This document shows positions 1 to 12,100 of a stretch of 64,000 bases of DNA, in pieces. Location: positions 1,096,414 to 1,160,413 of the forward strand of contig NSJX01000001.1 of NCBI GenBank assembly GCA_002286715.1. Direction: 5' to 3'. This stretch comes from Dentipellis sp. KUC8613. Taxonomy: Eukaryota > Basidiomycota > Agaricomycetes > Russulales > Hericiaceae. A program made the translations under genes and the position numbers. The notes beneath the pieces are model-generated. The model had not been told where the DNA came from. It was given only the letters and a program-made list of their open reading frames with translations, and did no database searches. Positions within the stretch are counted from its first letter, which is position 1; each line of letters opens with the position of its first letter.

Positions 1-787
1 CATGTTCCAAATTCCGGTATTTCTAAGGAGCTGGCCTCACCCATTAAGGTATGCTTTATTCTTTTCAAACGAAGCTGTTCATGTTGATTACAATCTGGCT
101 GCGACATAGTCTTCACCTGCGAACTCGGCATTCTATTCAATTCCCTTGCCTGGCCAGGAGCCACCCAATTGTGCACCTTCTCCTGCTCGCCGGAAATCAT
201 CTCTTCCCCAGGTGAGTCTCTGCGCGTCACATTTCTGCATGCCTATCCTTGCTTATTTTGTCCAGATATATCGCCCACCTACGCCACCTCTGCCTTCCAG
301 CCGCCCCAGATCCTGTGTGTCACCCCGTAGCTCAGCCTTTGCTCCCGCTGTGAGAAGTCCTTATCGAATGGTACGTCATTCAGCGAATATTTCATGATCA
401 ATTCTGAGCGTCGAAGGTTAGATCATGCCCGATCCGCCCTCGATATACATGAAGGACTCCACCGCAGACCTGCACCGGTACTCCTCTACGTTCCCAATCC
501 CCATCAGCCCCGCACCATCGTCCATGATGACCGGGCCCAGTGGCATGTCTATGTCGTCCGAGAAGACTGCCGCCGGCTCGCTGCCGCGGACGAAGTCATG
601 GGAATTGCCGGACTACCTGCAAGAAGAGGTCGACAGGCAGAAGCAGCGGGAGGTGCTTCCCATGTTCGTGCTCCCGCGGGAAGCGCTGGCGAAGCCCAAG
701 CGGAAGAGGACTTGTTCGGGGTTCGTCTGGGACTCGGTCGCCACCGCCGGACGCGCCGTTGCGTCTGTATTCAGGAAGGCACCTTGA
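1..787 (+). CDS. 3' part of an unrecognised Ser/Pro-rich protein gene (5' end outside window)
   Basis: Four exons join in one frame: up to 48, 110-211, 266-370 and 422-787, separated by short GT..AG introns (49-109, 212-265, 371-421), with stop TGA at 785-787. The gene starts before the window. The visible protein (about 205 residues) is low in complexity and rich in Ser and Pro. Its C-terminal 60 residues are more ordered: an acidic/basic helix-like stretch (LPDYLQEEVDRQKQRE), a KPKRKR basic patch and a hydrophobic segment near the end. The last exon could be read alone from ATG 425, but the acceptor at 421 keeps the upstream exons in frame, so I prefer a continuous gene. No family recognised; function unknown. 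Confidence 0.6.
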
Positions 788-1217
788 CCTCCGGCTGGGT
801 CAGGCATGATTATACTCTTCTTGCATCTACCATACATCTTTATTCTTTTTATTGCCATAGCATTTGCATACCTGTACGAGCGTAGTAGTGCCAGTGAGCC
901 TGGCACCTAACGCCATCTGTAGCCTTGAAATAGGATTGTTTTCGTTGGACGCTCGGAGACGGAAGGACCGGCAGAAGAGTGTGACGAAATGGGACACGTG
1001 ATCCGAGGGTGCCGCGCGTGGAGGCCGCACAGAAACTAAAGCCCGCACAAGTGCAATTCTGTCCAGCCAGACGAACGCACGCAGGCCCCGTCCTGCCCCT
1101 CGCTGCCCCCCGCCGACCTCGCAAACACCCTGCAATGAATGCTCTCCCTTGAGTCACATCAGCGCCCAAATTACCAGTCTAGAACTCACCCACGATCAGA
1201 GTCAGCAGTCGCCCACG
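788..1217. other. Intergenic, between tandem + strand genes
   Basis: This stretch holds the 3' end of the upstream gene and the promoter and leader of the mitochondrial carrier. No convincing coding exon or RNA gene was seen on either strand. Confidence 0.5.
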
Positions 1218-3599
1218 ATGAGCCCGAACCAGAGCGGCCCTTCCAGGCGCGACGTCTTCGAGGCAACTTTCTCCGGCGCGCAGGATCGCCCATATATACC
1301 GCGACTACGGTCGGATCCCCCTATATACCACCACCCCATCACACACAGTCTTGCCGAATTTCGCCAGAGCGAGGGCAGGGAGAACCGCAAGGCCCGTCTG
1401 CGCGAGCTATGGCACAAATTGCCGCAAGTCGCGGCTCAGTATGCCGACGTCGACGTGCCGTCCGAGTCGGCGCTGGGGAAGGGACAGGTGCTCACGCAGG
1501 AGAAGGCGAAGAAGATGCGCGCGATATACACGCAGGAGCTCATGGGCCAGTGCACCAACGACGGGACAAAGGTCTCGACTGATATCGGCTGGAAGGAGTT
1601 CAAGGAGTATGCGGAGGCGAAAGAAGTCGGTGTGTTTGGACCTCCTCTCTGTGCTTGTCTGCGACTCACTCCACCTTTATGCAGAGCTATGGCAGGTGTT
1701 CCATGACGAGCTTGACTTGGACGGGAACGGTCACTTAGACGCAGATGAACTTTACGTTGCACTGCAGAAAGCAGGTGCGTCCCGGGCCCCGCTAGTTCGT
1801 GACGTATCTCACGATGGCGTCTAGGAATCGATCTATCACCTAGCACCATGTCCGACTTCATGACGCAGCTCACGCAAACACCACACTCCCATGCTATCAG
1901 TTTCGCAGAGTTTAGAGATTTCCTGCTCCTGCTTCCCAGAAAGGTCTCCACTGCCGAAATATATCGCTACTACCAGGTAGGCAAGTTCCTGGGCGACGAT
2001 GGACGAGGCGTTGCCAGAGTCAACATGGAAGGTATGTCCAACTCATCTCCATCTCGCTTCGAGCCTACTAATTGTGCCCGAAGGCGATGTCACATTGAGT
2101 GCGGAAGATAAGCCACCACCACCCTACATTTCTCCGCCTCCACCTCCTCCCAGTGAAGGTGTAGCACGAGTTGACCAGGAGCTTATCACCGACGAGGACG
2201 AGGACGAGGATGAGGAGATGTTCGATGAGGAAGAGGAAGAGCAAGCCGGCTGGCTAGGTGGACAGACTGCGCTCAAATTTCTGTTCGCCGGAGGTATCGC
2301 TGGTGCAGGTGAGTGTAGGTTTCAAGCTTGCTTATTTCGTTGCTAATGGGGTCCAATGCAGTATCAAGAACGTGCACCGCGCCTTTCGACAGACTCAAAA
2401 TATTTCTCATTACACGACCACCAGACCTCGGAGGCACCTCCTTCAGCCCTAAAGCATCCGTCCGCGGCGTGCACGCCATCGCGTCAGCCGTCAGCATCTT
2501 GTACAAAGAAGGCGGCGTCAGGGCCTTTTGGGTTGGCAACGGCCTTTCCGTCCTCAAGATTTTCCCAGAATCGGCGATCAAGTTCCTGGCTTATGAATCG
2601 TCGGTGAGTGTACTTCTCCCGCGAGTGAGACGCCCGTCTGATGAACGGTCTCAGAAAAGGTTCTTCGCGAAGTACGTTGATATGGTGGAGGATTCGAGAA
2701 ATATATCCGGAACGAGTCGATTTCTGTCGGGAGGCATCGGCGGCTTGTCTAGTCAATTAAGTATGGAAACCTTCATTTCTGTATCATTGTTTGAGTTCTA
2801 ACGGGGAATGTTTTGTGCAGCCATATACCCCATCGAGACATTGAAGGTAATGGATGCTTGCTGTACTTTTAAATAAGCTTGTACTAACCCGTTCTCGTGA
2901 AGACTCAAATGATGAGCAGTACTGGCGAACCAAACCGGACGTTGCTCTCAGCAGCAAAGCGGCTATGGAAACTAGGCGGCTTTCGTGCTTATTACCGTGG
3001 CTTAGGGGTAAGTTCGGCTCATCAGTCGTTGGTCATATATTGACCCAAGATTTGTTAGATCGGTTTAGTCGGCGTTTTCCCGTTAGTCCACATGTTTCTG
3101 CCTCACTGACTCAACAGCTCACAAAAAAAATCAGTTACTCTGCGATAGACATGAGTACCTTCGAGGCGCTGAAGTTGGCTTACTTACGCTCAACCGAAAA
3201 ATCTGAGCCTGGCGTCTTGGCTTTACTTGCCTTCGGCAGCGTGTCTGGCAGTGTTGGTGCCACCAGTGTTTACCCTTTAAACCTGGTCCGAACACGACTA
3301 CAAGCATCAGGATCTCCCGGCCATCCCACACGCTATACTGGATTCCAAGATGTGATCGCGAAGACCTATGAACGGGATGGATGGCGTGGTTTCTATCGTG
3401 GCCTGCTTCCTACATTAGCCAAGGTACATTGTGCAGGCTTTTACTTCACCCTTCATGGTCATTCATCTCTCAATCATAGGTCGTTCCTGCGGTATCTATA
3501 TCATATGTTGTGTACGAGCACACCAAGCGGAGGTAAGTCCCTGGCCTTTGAGAGCGATCCAGACAATGTTTGACGTCCTTTCGTAGGCTTGGTGTATAG
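1218..3599 (+). CDS. Calcium-binding mitochondrial carrier, SCaMC/Sal1 type
   Basis: Inner mitochondrial membrane carrier of the SLC25 family; SCaMC/Sal1 members exchange ATP-Mg for phosphate under Ca2+ control. The N-terminal regulatory part carries one canonical EF-hand loop (DLDGNGHLDADE, about 1719-1752), and other EF-hands look degenerate. A linker with poly-Pro and a long Asp/Glu run (2190-2250) follows, then three carrier repeats marked by APFDRLK, YPIETLK and YPLNLVR. The coding sequence is split by about ten introns; the last exon is very short (RLGV, stop TAG 3597-3599). I chose ATG 1218 because the reading frame runs on from it and upstream codons lack an ATG in frame. Family assignment is firm; substrate is inferred from the family. 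Confidence 0.88.
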
Positions 3600-3906
3600 G
3601 TAATTCACCCCATCTACCCTACCATCTGTCGATAATAGTTATAGAACGATCATGCATTTTTTTCGCCGTGCCTCGCCAGTGCGACTTGTATCTATTTATG
3701 ATCATCTTGTTGCTCGACAACATTCAGCGTTCAATGTTCATATGCACCTGGACTATAGTCTTTATATACTCGCACACTCGTTTCTTCCTGGACACCATTT
3801 GCTTATGTAACGATACCGTCATAGCGAGCTTTGGAATGTCATTCGGTTCACCGAGAGCAATACTTGAAAGCTGCTGTGACCTCCGAATCTGACGGCAGGC
3901 ACTATC
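3600..3906. other. Intergenic
   Basis: 3' untranslated region of the carrier and upstream region of the next + strand gene. Nothing else supported. Confidence 0.5.
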
Positions 3907-4429
3907 ATGGACTATCATCCTCGCTACGCGCAGCCGTTTACGCTGTCCGAAGCGGTTCTACTCGATCCCTCCACCATAACCGAAGGTTCCGCGTCCCGAT
4001 ACTCTGTTCCATTGAGGCCCACTGAATGACGTACTCTTGTAGAGATCGGGCGCCTTGAAAACTCGCTCCTTCATCTAAGGAAGACACAGGAGGAGTTGCA
4101 GCAGTACCTCACAGGGCCCGACTCAGAATCAGATCCAGACGCAGATTTGCAAGAAGCATTCGAAGAGAACAAGCTGACTATGTACGTATCGCGAGTCTTC
4201 AAGCTGATTCGAGGATGCATGAAAATATTCATCCGTTTGCAACAGTGGCTCGCAAGTAGAGCGCATCAGCATCCTGCAGATGGCGCTTATCCAGAAAGGC
4301 GTTGTGCAGTCGGTGGACCATTACGACGGGCAACAGCCGCCGCAGAGACAGCAGCCTCGAGCGCATCCGGAAACAGCCCCCGTACCCCCTGACGAACCGA
4401 TGCAGGAGGAAGACGGGATTCATCTGTAG
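3907..4429 (+). CDS. Small coiled-coil protein, possibly Tma17/Adc17-like proteasome chaperone
   Basis: Three exons (3907-3985, 4043 to about 4181, then about 4247-4429) give a protein of about 130 residues ending at TAG 4427-4429. After a short N-terminal part comes EEIGRLENSLLHLRKTQEEL, then an acidic linker, then a second helix beginning TIGSQVERISILQMAL, and a Gln/Pro-rich tail. This two-helix layout, with the 'EI.RLENS..HL..TQ.EL' pattern, resembles Tma17 (Adc17), a yeast chaperone for assembly of the proteasome regulatory ATPase ring. The match is from memory of the pattern, so the function is tentative; it could be another small prefoldin-like helical protein. Confidence 0.6.
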
Positions 4430-4828
4430 TACTAGTATTGTGGGTTTAATGGACTGTATTATCTCATCGTGGAAGAGGTGTATCATTTTTTTGAACCTGA
4501 TTACAGACCAATATCGAAGCTATGGGTAATGTATCTGGTAGGAATACAACTGAAACTTGGTACAAGATGTTTGAGGCTTGAAGCTTGAAGCGTTGAACAG
4601 ACAATCCTCCTCGAAGCCACAGCGATATTTCCCGGAAAATCCTAGAGTTGTCCACAACAAAAAGCACACACGATCATGGCCAATAGCGAAGTGAATCGTA
4701 CTCGAGAGCACCATAGCAAGTCGGCGAGACATGCTAGAGACAGCAGAGAGACAGCAGAACCTCGAGAGTCGAGGAGGCGACGAGAAAGCAAAGCAGCATA
4801 TCGGAGACAGAACACCAAGCCGACAGAA
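4430..4828. other. Intergenic between convergent 3' ends
   Basis: Lies between the stop codons of the Tma17-like gene (+) and the coiled-coil gene (-). Presumably both 3' untranslated regions; no coding exon supported. Confidence 0.5.
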
Positions 4829-7800
4829 CTATTTCTCCCGGCGAGACCTGAGCTTGGAGGTTTGATCCGGCACCTGAGAGAAGAAAAAGTAGGGAGCACT
4901 GTCAAAAGGTGGTCGTTCAGCGTACCTTCTTCGCCGTTCCTTGCCGGCCTTCACTCTTTCGGCTATTGGTTTTCTGGTTACCCACTTTCTGCTTGTAGAC
5001 CGGTTACTATCAGGCATGCGGGAGAAGATCGTTATACTCGCCGGGCGTTTACCGGGCCTACTACCCTGCGCGACGTCTTCTGCTTTGTTTGGCGAAGCCA
5101 GTCGGTCGCGTTTGTGAGAGGGGCCTCCGCTTGCGCCATGGTCAATGTCCTCGAACTCCACGATATCATCGGACGCTTCAGAGGCGATCCTCCTGAAGAT
5201 CCCTCTACCAGTACCAGTTGTTCGTTTCGGTGTGCGAGGATGAAGGGTATCGTCATGCACAACATGGTGCGTGACAACCGCAATGGCTTGTTCTCGCGAG
5301 GAAACGGTTTGCCGTCCTTCCAGGTTGGTCGCAGCTTGATGGCTTGCAGTCTTTGACGGCTGACCTGGGCGCACGCCGCTCAAGGGGCTTTCCTTTTCGG
5401 ACTGGAACATATAGTACATCATAGGTGTCGTAGTGAGTCGAGAAAGGATCACTCACTGGTACATCACTATCAGGCGCCTGCGACATGGGATGGCTCATCT
5501 CCGAAGACATAAAATTGTCCAAATTCACGATAGATTGGACAGCTGTCTTGTTGAGGGCCTGCAACACTGTCAGCGTTGAGATCTTGAGACGCTCTCTCGA
5601 GTATATGAACCACCTCAGAGTTGAGGTGCCGAGCTAGCGCCTTTTCCAGTAGTGTGACCTTGGCTGACAGTTCATCGTTCACGTTTGCTTTCTGGTATCC
5701 CGGTCATAAGGATGCATTCACGGGTGGACGGGGCTAACACTCACCCTTCTTAGCTGGTTCTGTTTATCTGCAAGCTTCTGCTCGTATAGCGCAGCAGATT
5801 CTCTGAGAATGGCGTCTATGCATTCCATCTCGGCATCGGACTGCACCAGGTCAGCGCAATAGCAATGATCTTTTCTAATCAACTTACGAGCTGTCCATCC
5901 TTGTAGCGAGCACCAATTGTCTGAGTGCGTGTGAGAAGTTCAACTTTGTCATGTTTTAACAGTTGTATCTCTTGTTTGAGGGCGTCAACCTCTGCTACGT
6001 GAGCTGTTGATGATACTGTAGTATGTTGAGATCGTTCTTTGAACATCTCGAACTCATGACGAGCCGTCAAGAGCTGCTTGCTCCAATCTTCCGCGTCTCG
6101 CCTGGCTTGACTCCGTTCTTCTTCAGCCTGCACCAGGCGCTTCTGAGCATCTTGTACGATTGACTGGCTGCTTTCGCGTTCGGATTTCATGCGACTTTCA
6201 TGCTCCATCTGTATAGTGCTGACATGGTCCTTGAGGCGTTGCGATTCATGTTTTGAATCTTCCAAAGCTTGCTTGAGCGAATCATTACGTTCGTCAAGAA
6301 GGTCGATCTTGCGTTGAAGACTTCCTAATTCCCTATCTAACTTCGCCTAGAACATCGTTAGAACGAATTCATTTAACCAAAATAATTGAGACTTACGGTC
6401 GACGCTTTCTCTGCAGCTATCATACGTTCCTAGCAAATGCAGTTGTCACTAACATGTGCCTGGAGCCGAAAATATGCTATGTTACCTGGACCTCGCCATT
6501 TGCTTCTTTGGTCAACTGCAAGGTCGTAGATTGGTCCTCGAATCGTTGTTGCAAGAGTTGTAGCTGCGTAGTAATTTGCTGTGACCTGAGAGACATCAAA
6601 ATGCACCCGTCCGGGAATTTGTCTGAACGAGCTTACTTCTCTCTATAGCCGCGAAGTTCATCAAGGGCGGTTTGTAGCTCTCGTTCGAGCGTTGCAACGC
6701 GTCCATCACTGGCCGACTTCATACCCAGTACCTGCTCTTTCATCTCGATGGCAGCCCTTTCGCTGTTCCTGATAGCTTCTACTTCGCTTTCATACTTGGC
6801 GATCGTCTCCTGGCTCGCCGACTCTCGAGTTGCCAGTTTGCTACACCTAAACGACACGAATTATGCGACGACACGCATCGTCAGAGTGGAATATACGCAC
6901 TGCTCCCTCAGATTTTCGATCGCCTGCTCCTTATCTGTTAGCGTCGACTTCAAGGTAATTATTTCCTCCTGCTGCTGAGAAGTAAGGGCCGCAGAAACGA
7001 CGAACCTATATGAAGAGAGGTCATACAATCGAGGTAAGCGCAAAAATAGATGAGGGACTGACTCTTGCTTAGCAGTGCTCAAAGACTCGGCGATGATAGT
7101 TTTTTGCTCTAGCAGCGTCTGAAGCCGTATGTTCCTGACGATGCTATGAGTCAAAGCGTATGGGCGAACGGTCGGCGTACGTACTCAGCCCGTAATTCTT
7201 GGAGAATGGCTACATTCTTGTCGTTCTCGGCCACATCGATCTGAAGCTTTGCATACCTTCCATTCGAGATTGTGAGAAGGCTTCACACAGGTTACATTGA
7301 AATTTCTCACTTTTCTTCAAGAGTTTCAAGCTTGGTCTGGGCATCAGCATATCCCGATAAGGTATCGAAAAGTTCATGTTGTGCGGACTTCAATGCTTCT
7401 CCCTGAGTGGTGATTGTGAGATCTGAATAAAGAGGATGGCTCAGCGGCAGCCGTATACGACAAAGAGGGAAAATGAAACCGACTGGCGGCAGTTATTTGG
7501 TCAACGGATGTTCGAAGAAGGCCTGAGTTGTTCAGGTGAAGCGACTCCAGCTCTCGGATACGATCCTTAGCCTCGACAAGCTGAGATGTCAAGTCGGTGA
7601 GTTTGTCATGTAACAGATCGTTGGCGTGACGGGCTGCACAATCATCAGAACAGAGGATGGATATTCCTAAAGCGTAGCGTCTTACTCTTGGTACACTCAG
7701 CTTGCAATTTAAGGACAACGTCCTTCATTTCAGCATGCTGAACGAGCCTTCCTTCGTCATCGAAGAGGGACTCAAATCCTGACAATTAGAGTCAGAACCA

Positions 7801-9038
7801 GACAGAAACTGTGAAGGGTATGCCGTACTCTCAAGGCTCGTCTTGATGGTCTCTCGAATCTCTTCTGCTGCTGGTAAATTCGAACGAATGTTGGCAGCGA
7901 AGTTGAACGACGACTTTGCTTGTATCTTCAATCCGTCCATGGTGTCCTTCATTTCTTTCAGGCTTTGGCGAAGGTGAGTATGCGATTGGTACCGTAGAAG
8001 GCTGAGGCGTATCGTACCTGCGATTGCTGGCATCTATGGCATTCTTTGCCGCAGCTTTCGTCACATCCATGCGGCGATCATATTCATTCTGCACTGTGGA
8101 GATTTGTGCGCGCAGTTCGGCGTTCATTTTGCGCTAGAGAGTATTAGACTGAGCGACTGGAACACGTGGAAATAACTTCAATTCACCAGCTCTTCGACCT
8201 CGGACTTGAGTGCCTTCATCTGAGAGAATTTTGACGCCACCAGAGCCGACAGGTCGACGTCTATATCCTCCGCCTTCATCATAGAAGACGACTTGCTGGG
8301 TAAACGTCGACGATCCTGAAAGCTTGGCGACGTCGATAGATGGACCACATGTGAGCGGCCGTCGCCATCTGCGACTCTCGGCGTGGCAAGTACTCCCAAA
8401 GAGGTGACTGGGTTCTCGACTATATCTCACAGGTGTATTAGGGCGTGAAACGGCGACTGAGAGAAGAACGGAAAGTGATTACCCGGACCACCTGTCCGCC
8501 TAAAGTCAGAGCTACGACGATATGCTACCACATTCGCTTCGGCTTTGGCTGATATAAAGTTATGCTATCTTCGTCAAGTGTGAATTTCTGCAAGAGCAAT
8601 ACCTGCGGTTTCATGGGAATGCAAGCCCATGGGTATATGCGTCGAATTTAGAGCCTTATCTCTGAGCACGTGCTTCTCGGAGCGACCAGTACTATACAAT
8701 GGAGAAGTGGTTGCCCCAACCAGTGCTTTTGGCTGGAACTGGAAGCCCTGCAATGATGGTCGACCCGTCCGGACTTGTTCTGCAGGGTGATGGGAAGAGA
8801 TGCGAGATCTTAGAACACCCCCCAAGTTCTCCTGATGATTGGATTTTCCTGTAAAGAAACGGTTCACGGCGGATTTCGGACGACTGGATTGTTTGAGCTG
8901 CTTGCTTGCACCGTCACCATTCTGACCCTGGGGTGCGAGGCCATGTGAAGGAGCCGCCCAGTGGCCCTGCTGAATATAGCCAGTCAGAACATTTTCCGTG
9001 ATGTTGGGCTTGTGATCCTCTGAGAAGTCATGGTCCAT
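4829..9038 (-). CDS. Long coiled-coil protein of unknown function
   Basis: About fifteen short exons on the minus strand, read from ATG 9038 to a stop at 4829. The N-terminal 130 residues are polar (MDHDFSEDHKPN...; with NRFFTGK). From about 8400 to 5600 nearly every exon is heptad-like and rich in Glu, Lys, Gln and Leu (for example KSEVEELVN, LTSQLVEAKDRIRELE, KHDKVELLTRTQ), so the centre is a long coiled coil. The C-terminal exon (about 5388-4829) is basic, with TPKRTTGTGRG, SRKWVTRKP and GKERRRR, and could bind nucleic acid or be nuclear. The layout (polar head, long rod, basic tail) is shared by synaptonemal-complex, kinetochore and spindle-pole proteins, but no family signature was recognised. 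Introns in the 8450-8700 part are uncertain; one would be only 29 nt. The product would be roughly 1000 residues. Confidence 0.65.
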
Positions 9039-9326
9039 TGTGGCAGATATGAAGAGAGAAGCGAGGTAGAGGGACGATGGACGCGCACAAAGCACAAGAG
9101 CGCGAGGAAGCGGCGCGTCGCTCACGTGCTGGAAATTCAAGCGGCGACGCGGCACCGGTGTGGCGTTGACTTGCCTTACGGAGGACAATCACAATAACAG
9201 TCCAAGGACCTCTCTCCTCGCCACTCCAAGGCTCGAGCTCTTCATCACTGTCCTATCGAGCTCGACACCAAATCTACCGCACGAACATATCAAACATACC
9301 CTCTTGCTTTATTACTATAATTCGCG
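9039..9326. promoter_or_regulatory. Bidirectional promoter region, coiled-coil gene / TFIIF alpha
   Basis: Only 288 bp separate two divergent start codons, so both promoters must lie here. A CACGTG E-box core is in ctcacgtgctgg (about 9121-9132). No TATA box was convincing. Confidence 0.5.
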
Positions 9327-11626
9327 ATGGCACCAGCACCAGCTTCCGCCTCGATTCTCTTCCACCCAAAGAACAAGAAGAAGCTTGGTGCAGGTGCAAG
9401 CGCAGCGGACAAAGGCTCTTCGTCCTCCGGCTCCTCTTCCCCAAAGAAACCGAGGCCACCAAGACCACGTCCCCCGCCTGATGCGGACGCAGATTCCGCC
9501 ACGACATCTATGCCTGAAGGCCACTACACCGAGTTCAATCTCGTATCGTCGGCCCTCAATGGGTGGAAGTACGACGTTATGAAGTTCGACTCCCGCAAGC
9601 CCGTGGACATTCTCAAATGGGAGACTCCCGTGAAGCTGAATCGGAAGGAGTTGCGGCGTCCGGAGGGGTCTGCAAATGACTCAGACGTTCAGGTGAAGGC
9701 GGTTGGGCCGATGCTGGGTCCGGATGGGAAGCCAGTCATCGGTATGGATGGAAGGGTGGTTATGGTGGATGCGGAAGGCAAACCCATCCATTCCGCCACA
9801 AACGGGAAGGATAAGGGGAAGGACAAGGGTGGTGTGGCGGCCGCAGGGAAGAAAAAATTCCAGCCGAAGAAGACGAAGCAGGTTTACAAGATTCCGGAGG
9901 CTACACGACAGCTCAGGAAAGAAGAGCGTTACCCATGGGTCATGGAGGATGCCACTGGCACCGAGACCTGGGTAGGAAAAATGGAGGAGGTCGTCAAAGC
10001 AGAGACACACGCCTTCTTCATGCCGGCCTCAAATAACACCTTCAAGTTCGTACCAGCTCACCGCTGGTACAAGTTTCAGAAACGTCCAAACTATCATATC
10101 CCCGATTTGGAGGAAGCAGAATCATTGGTGAGTACACTGCGTTGACTGTCTGCGAATACACATCCAATCGTTCGTCTCGTTCAAGATGGCCATGCGCCAA
10201 AAGAACAAGGATCCGGAACGTTGGCTGCTGCATAACCGCAATGGCCAAGGGCCCTCCGCGGCGACAGCAGCCATCTTCAAGGCAGAATCGGACGTCGGTG
10301 GCCCAGTCAGGGCGTCATCGGGACAGAGTCTGGGTCCTGGTGGACGAAGATTGCGTACGGTAGTGAACGGATCAGATACCCTATTTGGAGACGACGATGA
10401 GGACGACGCGGGTCGAAGGAGAAGGAAGCGCGATCTTGGAGCAGACGCGGACTATGACGAAGTACCTTACCAAGAAGACTTCGCTGACGATGAAGAGAAG
10501 ATGGAGCCAGAGCAAGACGACGACGAGGTTGCCAAAGAGATGGAGGTGCGTGTCCTACTCTTTCATGCAGTCGACTTCCTTGTTAATGTCGAAACCTTCT
10601 CCTTTCTAGGAACGCCTGCAGCGCGAATACATGAGCGCTAACAAGCAACGGGATGGACATATCGACGAATCCGACTCTGAGGATGAGTCACAACTTACAG
10701 GCGCCGGCAAGGCTATCAAGAAGCTTATGACGAAGTTGGAGAAGAATGATGCCTACGATGATGATGAAGAGGGTAATCCTTATGCCTCTTCGGTACGTTT
10801 CCTGCGGCTCCCATCTTCATCTACAACGCTGACTCGACTGGTTGTCTAGGAGGAAGAAGAGGAAGAGGAGGAACAAGTCGTGACCAACGAGCCAGCAGTG
10901 CAGGCTCATCTCACGCCGTCGCAGAAATCTCGGGCAAGCTCACAGACGCCGTCGCAGCCGGTGCCTGCACCTCCTGCTACAGCCCCCGCGGCGCCAGCTT
11001 CCGCCTCCAATTCCCGAGCAACCTCACCCGTCCCCAATCACGGTGGCCACTCCGTCGTTGCAAAACGAGCAACAAGCCCTAAAGCACCGAAGCCCAAGGC
11101 ACACGTCAATGGCAGTCGCGCTGGCAGTCCTTTGGCACAGAGCGCAGCAACGTTGCCTACCTCCGCCGGCGTACCTGGTAGTGCGAGCAGGGCCGGCAGC
11201 CCGTCTGCTCCATCCCCGAAGCTTGCCCTCAATGGAGGTAAACCAAACAACAAACGCAAGGCTACAGACGAGCCTGACACCCTTCCCTCGGCACCCTCCC
11301 CGACTGCCGCCAACGGTGGTGGGCCTCCCAAGGCCAAGAAGCGCAAGGCGGCGGTTCCCGCGCTCGGACCAGACGGTCAGCCCGTCGAGCTGCAAGAACA
11401 GATGGTCATCGACTGGCTGCGCAACACGCCCAATGCGAAGACGCGCGACTGTATCTCGTACTTCACGCCGTACCTCCGCGACGAGGAGAAGAAGGCCAAA
11501 TTTACCGCGTTGATCAGGGAGGTTGCGCAGCTGAAGAATGGCATTTTGGTCCTGAGGAACGCGTACCGGAATGCGGGTGCCAAGGCTGCCTCGGGCAGTA
11601 CTCCTATTCCTATGGACACCAAGTAA
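9327..11626 (+). CDS. tfg1: Transcription initiation factor IIF subunit alpha (RAP74/Tfg1)
   Basis: General RNA polymerase II factor that, with TFIIF beta, brings the polymerase to the promoter. Four exons (9327-10127, 10186-10545, 10610-10792, 10850-11626) encode 706 residues. Residues about 60-270 match the RAP74 N-terminal dimerisation domain, with EFNLVSSALNGWKYDVMKFD, then after an insertion of about 120 residues YPWVMEDATGTETWVGK and FFMPASNNTFKFVPAHRWYKF. The middle is acidic and basic by turns (DDDEDDAGRRRRKR; a Glu run at the start of exon 4), followed by a Ser/Pro/Ala linker. The last 80 residues form the C-terminal winged helix (VIDWLRNTPNAKTRDCISYF). Start ATG 9327 precedes the conserved domain without another in-frame choice. 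Confidence 0.93.
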
Positions 11627-12100
11627 TCGTGGTCCCGATGTCCTGTTCGTTCTCATTGTATCATTATAATTCCCGTCTTGCTTTCGAAGCTCTGGATTGT
11701 ATATCATCTGCGTCATACTGTATGGGTCGCGTAACCCATGATATTTGACATCATTCGTCGATTCATCAGTCCAAGCATGCCGAGGCGTCAGACAGATCTT
11801 CGAAATGAGCAAACTTAAATAGGCTTCGCAACGAATGTAGATCTGATAGTACGATGTGCTCATACATCAAGTGAGGTCGGTATAACTAAATTGAGAGCTT
11901 TTAAGATCAAACATACCCCCACCATGATACGCTGATACAACATGAAGCATCTGCTTCGACGAAGCTCAAGATTCCAGACCAGGAGCAAGGAAAACACCGA
12001 ATAAAAAAGTGCAACACCAAACAGCAGTCCGTAATATGTACACGCAAGCCTGCGTCAGAACAATATGAAAATCCTCCTCTCCGTCCGAGCGCCCGCAATG
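11627..12100. other. Intergenic between convergent 3' ends
   Basis: Separates the stops of TFIIF alpha (+) and the bHLH gene (-). AT-richer than the genes; presumably two 3' untranslated regions. An antisense open frame that enters from the TFIIF exon is judged a shadow. Confidence 0.5.

Noticed and set aside
11024..11863. Minus-strand open frame of 279 codons across the TFIIF alpha 3' end
   Set aside because: It lies antisense to a clearly conserved exon, has no family-like sequence and reflects GC-rich codon bias.
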